DNA of 64,000 nucleotides from assembly GCA_037176905.1 (NCBI GenBank), contig JBBBWG010028533.1, positions 1 through 64,000 of the forward strand, read 5' to 3'. A program made the position numbers and the translations under genes. Under the pieces are notes generated by a model. The model was given only the letters and a program-made list of their open reading frames with translations. It was not told the origin of the DNA and did not search any database. This DNA is from Azolla pinnata. Its lineage: Eukaryota > Streptophyta > Polypodiopsida > Salviniales > Salviniaceae. Below, piece by piece: positions 23,073-35,000 of the stretch (within the stretch, counting starts at the first letter, position 1; each line of letters begins with the position of its first letter).

Positions 23073-26000
23073 TTAGCATATTGCACCCTGATCCACTGTT
23101 AAATTTGACAGACTTCCATCAGTATACATGTTGCAAGCACATTGGCCATCTTGGAACCTGTGCACACACCGGGTATCAACTATAATTATCTCTCGTTTCT
23201 CCACCATGGAAATGAATTTAGTGTCAGAGTGACATATAGGGCACATCCTTAGATTCTTTGAGATACGGATAGTTGTTCCCTCGGGGGTATGAAGGAGCCC
23301 AAACGCAAGAGCCAACTTTTCGCAATGTCCACACAAGACATTTTCATCTTTCTTTCCCGAAATGAGACCTGTATATGGTCCATGCCCTGCAATTTGCATC
23401 TTCATGTTCAAATCCTTGAGCTTGGCATAGATCTGTTCTATTTTCTCATGTTGCCTATCACCTACAACAAAGCTATGAACAACGTCATCAACCTCAATGT
23501 AAGCTTTACCAGGCTTCTTCCACCCATTCGAAACCAGCCTTAACTCATCTGTTAATTTTGCCTGTGATTCCATGCCAGCAGAAGAATAAATGCTTGACAT
23601 AAGTACATAACATGCGACATTCTCCTTGTCAACCGTGACTATATGATTGAAACAGCTACGTCCAATCTCTACATTAGCATGCATTCTGCATGAACTGAGC
23701 AAAGACATCCACCCTACAACATTTGATCCAAATGGGATACTTTCGAGGAGATCTATTGCCTCACTTAAGAGTTTGGCATTGCCTAGAAGATCAACCACGC
23801 AATTCAAATGTTCCGCTGCAGGGACGATATTATGTATCTCTATCATCGACTTTAAGTGTGAACAGCCTTCACGCACCAACAAAGCATTACCACATGCTGA
23901 GAGGATGTTGAGAAATGTTACACTATCTGGCTGTACACCTGCTTGTTGCATAGCATCAAAATATTGTAGCGCTGACTCGTAGTCATTATGCTGAGCATAA
24001 CCATTAATCACAGCGCTCCAGATTGCAGTATCTCGTTTAGGAAGCATGTGAAACACTATACATGCCTCCTCAAGGCACCCGCATTTTGTATACATATCAA
24101 TAAGTGCACTTCCGACATATACATCTAAATTAAATCCATTGTTAATTAAATAGGAATGACAAAGTCTGCCTTGTTCTAATGCTGCTATACTTGAACAGGC
24201 TTTCAATACTGTAATGAATGTCACTATATTTGGCTCCATGCCATCATTTTGCATTGCTACATAAAGCTGAATAGCTTCCTGACCTTCTTGATTTTGTGCA
24301 CATCCAGCAATCAATGAGCTCCACGTCACAACATCTCTGTTGGGGAGCTGATTAAAAATCCTGTATGCATGTTGGAGGTTTCCACATTTAGCATACATAT
24401 CAATAAGAGCATTACCCACGTATGTATCCAAATGAAACCCAAATTCAATACAATTCATGTGCATTTGTACACCCTCTTCCACAACTAACAAGCTTGAGCA
24501 TGAGCTCAACAGTGAAGCAATGGTATAAGCATTTGGCTTTACGCCTTCTTGCTTCATCCGTTTATAATACTGGAATGCCTCTTTTCCTTGTCCATGTTGA
24601 CAAAATCCTGATATCATCGCACTCCAGGTCACAACATTTTGGTTCGGTAGCACATGAAATGTTGATTGAGCATCCTTAAGACACCCACATTTAGCATACA
24701 TGTCAATTAAGCTGCTGCCAGTATAGACATCTAATTCAAGTCCAGTTTTAATCATAGAAGAGTGAATATCCATGCCTTGCTCTACATCTCCAAGTTTGCT
24801 ACATGCTTTCAAGGAAGTGATGAAAGTAACTACGTTAGGCTCGATTCCCTTCTTTTGCATTTGCTTAAAGAGCTCGAGTGCACATCGCTCCTGTTCATGG
24901 TCAAGGTAGCTCGTAATCAAAGAATTCCATGTAATCACATCCTTAGTTTGCAACCTTTCAAACATTATACTCATATCTTTGCTGCTTTTACACTTGGCAT
25001 ACATGTTAATGAGAGAGCTTCCAACTACTCCATCTGACTCGTGTCCCTGTCCTACAATGTGGGCATGAATTTGTCTCCCAACATCTAGACAGCATGTTTT
25101 TAAAGCACAAGCAAGAGTTACATCATTTGGTTGGATGCCTTCCATTTCCATCCTCTCCAAGAGCAAAAGGGCCTGCTCTACATATCCAGAATGTAAATAT
25201 CCTGCAACTAAGATGCTCCACGTGACCACATTTCTTTGTGGCGATTTACCAAACACATGACAAGCTTTCTCGAGGTTTCCACATTGAACATACATGTCAA
25301 TCAGTGTACTAGCAACATACACTTCTGATTCAAGCCCATTTTCAATGATGTTCGAGTGAATATGATATCCCTGCTCAACACTTCCAATACCACAACAAGC
25401 CTTGAGGGCAATGACCAGTACATGTCCATCGGGTTCTAACCCCAATTCTCTCATAATATTATATGAATGGATAGCTTGATGAAAATAACCCAGGTTGGTA
25501 TAGGCCGAAATAATGGCATTCCATGTGAAAACATCAGGATTTAAGAGCTTTCCAAACACTTGAGCAGCTTTTGTTAAGAACCCAAAAGCTGAAAACATTC
25601 GAATTAGATGGCTACCAATAAAAGCATCTGAATCTAATCCACATACCTGGATAAGGTAATGCATGTCATAGCAAGAAGCCGAATCACCCTCATCAATACA
25701 TCGATTTATGAGGTGAACCAAACTATTTCGAGGGATATAAACCCCTTCGCAAGCCATACGTAATGCTTCTTTCATTGCGTCTTCAAGGTTTGCTTCTCCA
25801 GGCATTTCAGCCGATTCATCAAAAGAGGTTTGTACCTCCACAAACGAGCCTTGTGTAAGCATCCTGCGAGCTGCCCCGGGAAATGCCGCATCTCCGAAAA
25901 ATGCATCTTTTTCGTGAACCGCGTCTTTCCTTAACAAAAGAACACTGCTGCATTCGGAAAAGCCGCGACTTCTTTCATCCAACAGCTTCCAATCGGACCC

Positions 26001-26078
26001 ATGATTCTTGTCAACGCTGGACAGGGACCTCGTTGAGTTCAGATCTGTAATCCATTGACAAACTGCAAAGAAAAACAT
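23073..26078 (-). CDS. PLS-class PPR protein with DYW domain, probable organelle RNA editing factor
   Basis: One uninterrupted frame of 1,001 aa from the first ATG at 26,078; the frame is also open a little upstream. Residues ~95-750 hold about six P-L-S triplets, recognised by repeated VTWSxLIAGY, LxACSSxxxxEQGxxxHS and VGSALIDMYxKCG signatures. E1 and E2 motifs follow (KKPGKAYIEVDDVVHSFVVG), then a DYW domain that keeps the deaminase HxE (CGHCEKLALAFGLL) and the CPICH zinc motif. In the family, PPRs read RNA and the DYW domain deaminates C to U in mitochondria or chloroplasts. The C-terminus is unusual: CACNMYTDG plus about 14 residues, where CSCGDYW and the stop are expected. A TTTTCTTTGCAG acceptor overlaps the first codons, so an upstream exon may supply the real N-terminus and transit peptide. 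Confidence 0.92.
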   Translation of the reverse strand: MFFFAVCQWITDLNSTRSLSSVDKNHGSDWKLLDERSRGFSECSSVLLLRKDAVHEKDAFFGDAAFPGAARRMLTQGSFVEVQTSFDESAEMPGEANLEDAMKEALRMACEGVYIPRNSLVHLINRCIDEGDSASCYDMHYLIQVCGLDSDAFIGSHLIRMFSAFGFLTKAAQVFGKLLNPDVFTWNAIISAYTNLGYFHQAIHSYNIMRELGLEPDGHVLVIALKACCGIGSVEQGYHIHSNIIENGLESEVYVASTLIDMYVQCGNLEKACHVFGKSPQRNVVTWSILVAGYLHSGYVEQALLLLERMEMEGIQPNDVTLACALKTCCLDVGRQIHAHIVGQGHESDGVVGSSLINMYAKCKSSKDMSIMFERLQTKDVITWNSLITSYLDHEQERCALELFKQMQKKGIEPNVVTFITSLKACSKLGDVEQGMDIHSSMIKTGLELDVYTGSSLIDMYAKCGCLKDAQSTFHVLPNQNVVTWSAMISGFCQHGQGKEAFQYYKRMKQEGVKPNAYTIASLLSSCSSLLVVEEGVQMHMNCIEFGFHLDTYVGNALIDMYAKCGNLQHAYRIFNQLPNRDVVTWSSLIAGCAQNQEGQEAIQLYVAMQNDGMEPNIVTFITVLKACSSIAALEQGRLCHSYLINNGFNLDVYVGSALIDMYTKCGCLEEACIVFHMLPKRDTAIWSAVINGYAQHNDYESALQYFDAMQQAGVQPDSVTFLNILSACGNALLVREGCSHLKSMIEIHNIVPAAEHLNCVVDLLGNAKLLSEAIDLLESIPFGSNVVGWMSLLSSCRMHANVEIGRSCFNHIVTVDKENVACYVLMSSIYSSAGMESQAKLTDELRLVSNGWKKPGKAYIEVDDVVHSFVVGDRQHEKIEQIYAKLKDLNMKMQIAGHGPYTGLISGKKDENVLCGHCEKLALAFGLLHTPEGTTIRISKNLRMCPICHSDTKFISMVEKREIIIVDTRCVHRFQDGQCACNMYTDGSLSNLTVDQGAIC

Positions 26079-26130
26079 CGGTAGCAAACTTTAGCAAGGT
26101 TTTTGATCCGAAGGAAAAAGAGGATTGCAC

Positions 26131-26169
<39 letters not shown>

Positions 26170-28913
26170 CCCTGCTCTGGAGGTGATAGAGAAGGGAGCG
26201 ATGGAGAGCATTGCAGAGCCTCTGCCATTCGGTGCGATCGACAGCATCAGAGAAAGCTCTTCGGATGTGATGCTGACTGAATCTACACAAATTGAGGAGT
26301 TCTTTCGAGTGATCAAAATTCAATCTTTTATCCGCAATTCGCCGGAGAAATCAGAGAATCTGTATTGAACTTTGTCGATTGATCTGAAATGTTTCCGAAG
26401 TGCGCGATGATTCGTGGAAACTCGGTCTCATCGATCGAGTTTTCGATCTGTTTTGATCGATCGAGTTTTCGATCTGCTTTGATCGATCGAGACTAGTATA
26501 ATTAATTAATCGAGAGATCGTGGTGTCTGTTCGTAAGCCACTTTCTCACGATTTCCAAATTGGGCATGTCAAAGACTTTGTTTGATCGTTTGAAGTTAAT
26601 CGAAAAAACTGATGGGTAGCATTACAGAAGTTGGCTTGATCGGGTGCCGAATTTAATCAAAATAATTATTAAGAAGCTTTATTTATCATGCAAAAATGGA
26701 TTAACTATGCTGCTACTCTTGGCATGCTCGACCGAATTGATTCTGCAGTTATCAAACTGTGTTGCGGGATTGCTTCGTAGTCACTCAACACTCAAAACGC
26801 GATCTGTACATTTCCAAGGTCTTCACACGAATTCGAATTTGAGCTAATGGGGCCCCGAATAGATAGGTCTTAACTCCATGATGTTGAATTTCAATAGCAA
26901 AATTCAGGTGTTGGGTGAGAAAAAAAATGTCATCAACGCATTGCATTATAATTTTGGTGCTTAAGGAACAACAAAGTTCATCCATATCCTTCACCTCAAA
27001 CTTTCTTTCGACAGTGTAATTCCGTTATAATTTTTTTTTTCAGTGCTAAGTGTTCACCTCCCATAACGAGATCATTGACCAACAAGGGGGCCATTTTACC
27101 GAATTTGCAGTGTGTTTCGTTAACTATCAGATTCACGCATTCGAAAGCCCTTCCCAATGAAGAAATCGTATCATCGAGTCTCGAACGGGGCCTCGAAGTG
27201 GGCTTTCTTCTGCGTAATTTTTGGCTCATTTGAAGCTAGGTGGTTCCAAAAGCTTTCCTTGCACGAAGACATGCTTCTGACCAATGAAGGCCAACGATTC
27301 GACGCAAATACTATTCTCACAGCAATAATCTGGGCAATACCTTGAACCTCCATAATCAAGAAATTTAGTTTCTGCGCACAAACCCTTGGCACAAGTCGGA
27401 GCTTTTTGTGAATCGGCTAGCATCGATCGATGTGACGAGACCCCATGCACCCACGAACGTGTCCTTCGATTGTTTCGACGAAACATGACAACTGGCTTTC
27501 ATCTCGAAGATGCTACCCATTAGAGGCACAAAATCACACCGTCTTCTCTGTCGATTCCGATCTGCGAGGCCTCTTTTCCTTCTCTTGTTTTCGGGGCATG
27601 TATCATCGGAGGCCATGCTGTTGTGGATCTTGTACTTGGGTTGTTTTTTATATGTTTTTTTGTGTGATAGATGGTGATGGGTAGTTTCCATTGGTGCAAA
27701 ATTATGATCAAATTATGGCCATGGCAGCTTTCTGAAGCATCAGAAGTGCTGTTTTTACGTGCTCTGAGGCCTGAACATCGGATCATGTGCTTAGGTGCTG
27801 AGCTTGGCTATGGACAAGGCTCAGGTAAGTTTCTGCTAGCCTTGGATTTAAGAGGCGAAAACAGAAATCAGATGCTCTGGATGTCAGAATGAGGGGTTTT
27901 CTTGATGTGGTTCTATGTCGGAAAGGAAGAAAGAAAGGAGAGGAAAAGCGCTTCATCTTTCCTCTGTGAACAAAACCCTCTTGCATTTCAAACATTGTTA
28001 TACGGGGTTGTGTTAAAGATTTAAGTCATCGAAGAAATCTAGGCAAGGAAGTGTTTTGCCAAGCAGAAATGATGATTTTCGTGATGAAGAAGATTGAAAA
28101 TATGTTTGGTATCCGAATTTGAGTGCTGAAGTCAGTCAAGAAACAATAAGGAATCTGAAATTCTCACTTGGTATAGACTGTTGTAGTCCATTGCCCTTCC
28201 AGATCTGGATTAAATCAGCATAATGTTTGAATGTATTACAGAAGGAGCACGTACATCTATTAGGGTGTTTGTGAAGAAAATGAATGGTGTTTATACCATT
28301 GCAACTGCAGTGATATATTCTACGTCTTTCCGGCAGTTGATGAATGACGTTTTCGTGATCTGTTGGGACGATTTGGAGAAGACGTGGGAACAAAAGATCA
28401 AAGAACTCTCCGCAGAAAGTCCTTTGGGGGTGTTTGATGATGCTCTAAATGCCATGGAAATCAGGGGGAATTGTCATTTCTCATATTTGGCAAGCTTCTA
28501 TCTCCTGTCTCACATCAAAACATCCAACATCTTGCAAATCATTCAACCTATTATGAAATGTTTGGAAATTGTGTTTGGAGCAATGAACTAATCCTTCAAA
28601 CAATGTTTTACGTACATATTAAAAGGGTCAAAGCTTAATGATTGCATACATCTAGCTGAGGAGATAAACTATTAGAAGCCATTGTTAGACATACGAAGGA
28701 CAAGACTTTGTTACAGTCCAAGGAGAAATGCTTATTAGTTATACTGTTAAGAGATTATTTATGACTACTTGTATGTAAATTCATGCACGATTTTTGTAAT
28801 AGTGGCCGCTGGAAGACATGCATGAAAAAATCAGACTAGAAGAAAACAACCGGAATCAGCTCGCTGGAAATTCAGAACTGGAGCTGGTAATGCTATTGGG
28901 GAAGTAGGGATTT
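26079..28913. other. head-to-head spacer between two PPR genes
   Basis: 2.8 kb with a (GA)n run at 26,138-26,164 and a GATCGATCGAG palindrome cluster at 26,430-26,500. Minus-strand frames at 26,170-26,320 (for example RFSQHHIRRAFSDAV) could be a first exon of the DYW gene, but no donor/acceptor pair is certain. A 122-codon plus-strand frame at 28,223-28,591 (RQLMNDVFVICWDDLEKTW) matches nothing I know and is probably leader sequence. Other open frames here overlap one another on both strands. Confidence 0.45.
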
Positions 28914-31571
28914 ATGGCCAAAAATGTTTATCTGGACCTTATTGGAGATAATGTAGACAGACCGGAGATATTTGTCAGCTTGCTCAAGGCTTGTGCCAAA
29001 GACAAAGACCTCCAAAGGGGCAAAAGAATACATTCAAATATTGTGCGGAGTGGACTGCTCCAGAAAAACGCTTTCCTAGGCAATAGTTTGGTCAATATGT
29101 ATGCAAAATGTGGCGCATTAACAAATGCACAATTAGTGTTTAATGAGCTTCCAGTTCAGGATGTAGTGTCATGGAATGTTCTTATAACAGGATATGCTCA
29201 CCAGAAAAATGGTGCAAAACGTTCACTGAAGTATTTTCAACAAATGCAACTTGAAGGTAAATGCCCAAATGCAGTTACTTTCCTGGGTATGTTGAAATCC
29301 TTTAGTAGCATAGGGGCCTTGCTAAAGGGACAGCAAATTCATGCTCAAATTGTTCCAGAACAATTAAAGGAGAAGGATATTGTTGTCGCTAATGCTTTAA
29401 TAGATATGTATGCTAAATGTGGTAGGCTCACGAAAGCACAAGCCTTATTTGATGAACATGTTTTTGTCGATTTGGTCTCCTGGAATGCACTGATCACTGG
29501 ATATGCACAGTATGATGCTGAAAAAGCACTACTATGTTTTGAGCGGATGAAAACAGAATGTTTTTCTCCGGATGCAATCACAATTACATGCTTTTTGAAT
29601 GCCTGTGGCAGCATGGGAGCAAGAACTCTGTTTCACGGCAAAACAGTGCATTCTAATGTTGTGCGATATGGTTTATTAGAAAATGATGTTCTCGTTGGAA
29701 ATTCTTTGATAGATATGTATGCAAAATGTGGTGCACTTCCTAAAGCACAAGAAGTGTTTGATAAGCTTCGAATCCGTAATGTAGTATCATGGAATGCTCT
29801 AATTTCAGGATATTGTCAACATGGTCAATACGACAAAGCGTTGGACTATTTTGAACACATGAAATGCGATGATGACCTTTCTCCAAACGAAGTCACTTTC
29901 CTTTGTGCTTTAAAAGCTTGCGGCGGGATAGGAGCATCCGACAAAGGTGAGCAAATACATTCTAGGGTTTTAAGAGAGGGATTGCTAAAGACTAATGACA
30001 ATCTGGGCTCTGCATTGCTTGGTATGTATGCTAAGTGTGGTTTGATTGCAAAAGCACAACAAGTGTTTGACGAGCTTTTAGATTGGGATGTAGTTTGTTG
30101 GAATACACTAATTGCAGGGTGTGCTCAAAATGGTTACTTTGATCAAGCACTGAATTACTTTGAACAAATGCAACTCTGGGGCATCTCACCAGATGTGGTC
30201 ACTTTTGTATGTGTCCTCAAAGCTTGTGGTGGTAAAGGAGCAGACATTAATGGCAAAGAAGTACATGCTGATATTGTAAAAGAGGGGTTGCTAGAAAATA
30301 ATAGCATCCTTGGAAATGCATTACTGGATATGTATGTGAAATGTGGCTTGTCTGAAGAAGCAGAAGAGATGTTCAAGAAGTTACCGCTTCACGATGTCGT
30401 TACTTACAATGTGCTGATTGCAGGATACATCCATCACGGGCATACTGAGGATGCACTGGAGTGCTTTGAGCGTATGTTAACTTATGGTTTCTCTCCAGAT
30501 GCAGTTACTTTTGTTTGCATTCTAAAAGCTTGCGGATGCCTTAGACTTTTAGACAAGGGGCAAGAAATACAGAACGAAATTGCGAAACGGGGTTTGTTAG
30601 GTCAAGATTTTATAATAGGTACAGCATTGGTGGATATGTACTGTAAGTGTGGTGAACTACTGAAAGCTCATGAACTATTCGATGAGCTTCCATTTCGAAG
30701 CGTGGTCTCCTGGAGTGCCTTGATTGCTGGATATGTACAGCATGGTGACAGTGAACAAGCAATGGACTGTTTTCAACAGATGCAAGCGCACGGTCTCACT
30801 CCGGATTCGGTTACTCTCATGTGTATGTTGAAAGCATGTAGCAGCATGGGAGCATCTGTCAAAGGCCAAGAAATACATGTCGACATTATTCGAGAGGGGT
30901 TTCTCGATGGAAACAATGCGATCGGCAATTCGTTGGTGGATATGTATGTGAAGTGTGGGATGTTTGAGGAAGCACAAGATGTTTTCGGAGAATTGGCGAT
31001 CGAAGATGTCGTCTCCTGGAATGCGCTGCTTGCTGGGTATGCTCAGCTGGGCAAGGATGAGATTGTGTTTACATTATTTGAGAAAATGATTGGGGACACA
31101 AAAACGCCAAATTTGGTGACATTCACCATACTTATGAATGCTTGTAGTCGCACAGGTCAATTGGAGAAGGGGCAAACCTGCTTGGGGATCATGACTAACG
31201 TATACAAAATCATCCCTGATCTCGACCACTGCACTTGCATAATCGATCTCTTTGGTCGTGCAGGGCACTTAGACAAGGCAACTGTTGTTATCAAGGAGAT
31301 GCCGTTTTCTCCGAGTGTTACCGTATGGCATACGATGCTGGGCGCTTGCCATAAATGGGAAAATGCGATGCTCGGAAGATTTGCCTTTGAGCATGCAATT
31401 CAACTGGATGCAGAGGATGCTGCCCCCTACATATGCATGATAAATATTTATCATACAACAGGACAACTGGAGGATGCAAACAAGATTGAAGAGATGAGAG
31501 TGGAAAAACACGCGTGGAAGGTTGTTGGTGGATCGATGCAATGCGAGATTCTCCATCCATTTTCTCTTTAG
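28914..31571 (+). CDS. PLS-class PPR protein, E-type without DYW (7 triplets)
   Basis: A single open frame of 885 aa. It starts almost at once with an L-like motif (FVSLLKACAKDKDLQRGKRI) and then seven S-P-L triplets of ~101 residues, e.g. LGNSLVNMYAKCGALTNAQ, VVSWNVLITGYAHQ, FLGMLKSFSSIGALLKGQQ. The last triplet (YAQLGKDEIVFTLF) is followed by L2, S2 and E1 motifs and an E2-like end (WKVVGGSMQCEIL). No DYW domain follows. Such proteins usually recruit a deaminase domain in trans; that is family knowledge, not visible here. An in-frame TAG lies two codons before the ATG, and no transit peptide is evident, so an upstream exon spliced at TAG/GGATTTATG is possible. It is tail-to-tail with the next PPR gene, 469 bp away. 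Confidence 0.92.
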   Translation: MAKNVYLDLIGDNVDRPEIFVSLLKACAKDKDLQRGKRIHSNIVRSGLLQKNAFLGNSLVNMYAKCGALTNAQLVFNELPVQDVVSWNVLITGYAHQKNGAKRSLKYFQQMQLEGKCPNAVTFLGMLKSFSSIGALLKGQQIHAQIVPEQLKEKDIVVANALIDMYAKCGRLTKAQALFDEHVFVDLVSWNALITGYAQYDAEKALLCFERMKTECFSPDAITITCFLNACGSMGARTLFHGKTVHSNVVRYGLLENDVLVGNSLIDMYAKCGALPKAQEVFDKLRIRNVVSWNALISGYCQHGQYDKALDYFEHMKCDDDLSPNEVTFLCALKACGGIGASDKGEQIHSRVLREGLLKTNDNLGSALLGMYAKCGLIAKAQQVFDELLDWDVVCWNTLIAGCAQNGYFDQALNYFEQMQLWGISPDVVTFVCVLKACGGKGADINGKEVHADIVKEGLLENNSILGNALLDMYVKCGLSEEAEEMFKKLPLHDVVTYNVLIAGYIHHGHTEDALECFERMLTYGFSPDAVTFVCILKACGCLRLLDKGQEIQNEIAKRGLLGQDFIIGTALVDMYCKCGELLKAHELFDELPFRSVVSWSALIAGYVQHGDSEQAMDCFQQMQAHGLTPDSVTLMCMLKACSSMGASVKGQEIHVDIIREGFLDGNNAIGNSLVDMYVKCGMFEEAQDVFGELAIEDVVSWNALLAGYAQLGKDEIVFTLFEKMIGDTKTPNLVTFTILMNACSRTGQLEKGQTCLGIMTNVYKIIPDLDHCTCIIDLFGRAGHLDKATVVIKEMPFSPSVTVWHTMLGACHKWENAMLGRFAFEHAIQLDAEDAAPYICMINIYHTTGQLEDANKIEEMRVEKHAWKVVGGSMQCEILHPFSL

Positions 31572-32040
31572 GGGGATAAGAACACATAAACAAAGGAAGT
31601 TCATCTATGTAAAAGCTCCAAGTCATCAATGACTGTAAAACCATGCAAGGGTCTTGTCATGAGCCTGGGACAGCAAGTGCTTGAATGATATACAATGCCA
31701 ATATTCTGAAGTTTATTCGGGATTGTTATAATTCATCTTTGCTGTCACTTGTACAGTTTTTCAAGCCTAACTGAATTGCTAATTTGCACTTAATAGTTAC
31801 AGTTAACTTTTTATGAACTGAGAGCAAATGTATCACCAATCTGTTTGATGTTTTTGAAGTTTCCCCATAGATTGAAAAAGGAGACATCCATTCATAATTT
31901 CCAGTTGAATGAGAGAATATGTTATTACGAGCTTTTTGACATCTTTAGGAATCAAAACTCATCCAGTGGCCTTGATAAGAGTATAGCTATGGACAATGGA
32001 GATCACACAAATGGACCAATTTGAGTGCAACTATTTGTGC
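31572..32040. other. tail-to-tail spacer between PPR genes
   Basis: 469 bp shared as 3' flanks of two converging genes. Nothing else recognised. Confidence 0.6.
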
Positions 32041-35000
32041 TTAAGTCTGCAGAGCGTAAATATTACTCATGCATACATATGTTGAGCTATCACCTTTACC
32101 TGATTGCAACGTATGCTGAAAGACTGATCTTCCAAGTTCAACATCGCCCAATTTCCAACAAGCGCCTAATACAGTATTCCAGGTGAGAAAATTCGGAGGA
32201 AAGGGCATGCCGTTCATCAGCATTATGATTTGGTCTAAGCAGCCAAGACGACCCAGCAAATCTAGCATGCAATTGTAATGCTCCAAACTCGGAACGATGC
32301 AAGAACCTCCTCTTCTTGTTATATCCAAACACCATAGACCCGCTTCCGGTAAGCCTACATGACTACATGTGGTGAGGAGGATAGCTAATGTAGCAGAATT
32401 CGGCTCTTCGCCATCGATCAGCATTCGATGAAACAAGGCGAAAACAATCCTGTCATTTCCCAGTTGAGCATATCCTGAGATAAGAATATTCCATATGACC
32501 GAATCCCGACTGGGCAAGGCGCGAAACAAGCACTGCGCTTCTACGAGCATACCGCATTTCGCGTACATGTCAACCAACGCCTTTGCAATAATGCCATTCT
32601 CATCTTCCAGGTGATCTTCTACGATTTCCGCATGGACTTCTTTCCCTGATTCCGCAGCTCCTTCGGTGCCGCAAGCTTTGCATATATGACTGAATGTAAT
32701 TGCATTCGCAGGATGACCCTCCAGATGTATTCGTTCAAAGCAATGGAATGCTCTCTCGGCGACCTTCCATTGTATATACCCTGCGATGAGAGAATTCCAC
32801 ACCACTATATCCCGAACTCGGAGCTTATCAACTATGTCTTTTGCTTCACAAAGCATGCCAGATTTCGCATACATGTCAACCAATGCGGTTCCGAGGATGT
32901 CATTGTCCTCGGAAAACCCCTCCACCATGATCCTAGTGTGTGCTTTTTGGCCTTCATAGATCTCTCCCAAGTTCCCACATGCTTTCAGGACGATGAGAAA
33001 TGTTGCCACATCTGGAGAGATCTTATCCAGTTCCATATGTTTGAATTGTGTCAAGACTTCTGCGCTGTTGCCATGTACACAATATCCAGTGATCAATGTA
33101 TTCCACGAGACTGTATCCCGTGTTTGAAGTTTGTCGAAGACTTCTTGTGCTTCAACAAGCGCACCAAATTTGGCATATACATCCACTAATGCATTTCCAA
33201 TCACCATATCTCTCCCTAGTAAGCAATCGATGATTGTTTGAGAGTGTAATGCTTTCACTTTCTCTATGACAGCTATGCTACCGCATGCTTTCAAGATGCA
33301 AGCAAATGTGAATGCATCTGGCAAGTAGCTTCTAGCTTGCATCCAGTGGAAACAGTTTAATGCCTCATCATTTTTTCCAAGCTCACTATAACCTGAAATA
33401 AGTGCATTCCAAGATACAACATCCTGAACCAGCAACATCTCGAACACTTTTCTGGCTTCAGCAAGCATGCCGTGTTTGGCATATGAATCTACCAACACAT
33501 TTCCAAGAACATTGCATACTTCCAAGGCCCCTAACTTAACAATTTGGGCATGTGTCTCTCGGTTTCTATCTGCTGCATCCATGATTGTGCTGCTATAGGC
33601 TTTCAAGATGGGTATGAAAGTAAAGGCATCTGGAGAGAAGCCATTAAGTTGCATTTCTGCGACGCAGCTCAGTGCTTCCATATTGCGTCCATGTTGACAG
33701 TATCCTGCAATAAGGACATTCCATGAGGTTGTGTTAGGATCCCTCATAGCGTCAAACACTTCTTTTGCTTCTTCAAGCATATCGCATTTGACATACATTT
33801 CTAGAAGCACATTGGCCACATCATCAGACTTCTCTAGCAACCCTTGTTTTATGATGTCATCGTGTATGCATTGGCCCGTGCTCACGGCTCCAGTATTGCC
33901 ACATGCTTTCGAAATACATACAAATGTTGCGATATTTGGAGTATTTCCAGCAAGTAGCATCCAATCAAAACATACAAGTGCATCCTTATCGAGCCCATTT
34001 CGTGAATATCCATTGATAAATGCATTCCAAGTGATCACATCCCATATTGGAAGACCATGAAATACTTCTTCCGATTTTTCAAGTGAACCACACTTGGCAT
34101 ACATATCCACCAAAGCAGTACCAAGTGCTGCATATTTCTCCAGGAAACCCTGATTAAGAATCTCACGATGTACTCTGCAACCTTCATCTAAAGCTCCCAT
34201 CTTTCCGCATGCTTTCAAAACGAAGATGAATGTGGTGAAATCTGGAGAGATACCACTAAACTCCATTCGTTTGAAACAATGAAGTGCTTTTTCACTGTCC
34301 TCTTCTTGGGTGTATCCTGAAATCAGCACATTCCATAAGACCAAATCTCGCACTGGCAACTTATCAAACAGCAGTTGCGCATCCAGGAGCTTACCACACT
34401 TTGCATAGCTATCAATTAGTGCAGTGTGAGCAACCATTTCAGTTTCCAACGAACCCTCTTTAACAAACTTGGCATGTAGTTCGTGACATTTATCAGTTGC
34501 CCCTATGATACCACAGGCTTTTACAAGACAAGAAAAGTTGACCACATCTAGAGGAATACTTAGAAGTTGCATTTTCTCTGCATGATACAGAGCTTCATCC
34601 ACACGCATATTTTCAGCATATCCAGCAGTTAATGCAATTGATGAATCTACATCTGCAACTGGAAGTTTATCAAACACTTTCTGTGCTTCTATGAGGAACC
34701 CACAACTCGTATACATATGTACCAAAGCAGAACCAGAGTTGTCATTGTTTTCAATCCACCCTTCTCTCACAAGCCTAGCATGTACACCTTGACCCTTGTC
34801 AACTGATCCTATGGCAGCACATACCTTCAATGTGCAAAGAAGCGTGACATCGTTTGGAGAAAAAAGCCCAGTATGCATCTGATCTAGAAGGTTTAGTGCT
34901 TCTTCAGTGTAACCATGTCTGATATAACCGGAAATCAGAACATTCCATGTATTTGTCTCCCGAAATGGAAGCTCATCAAAAACTTCCTGTGCTTTTCCAA

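Noticed and set aside
26400-26510. GATCGATCGAG palindrome cluster as a mobile-element end
   Set aside because: It is a short direct/inverted repeat with no target-site duplication or transposase nearby.
28223-28591. 122-codon plus-strand frame
   Set aside because: It has no recognisable family, codon pattern or splice link to the PPR gene at 28,914. It is more likely leader or spacer.
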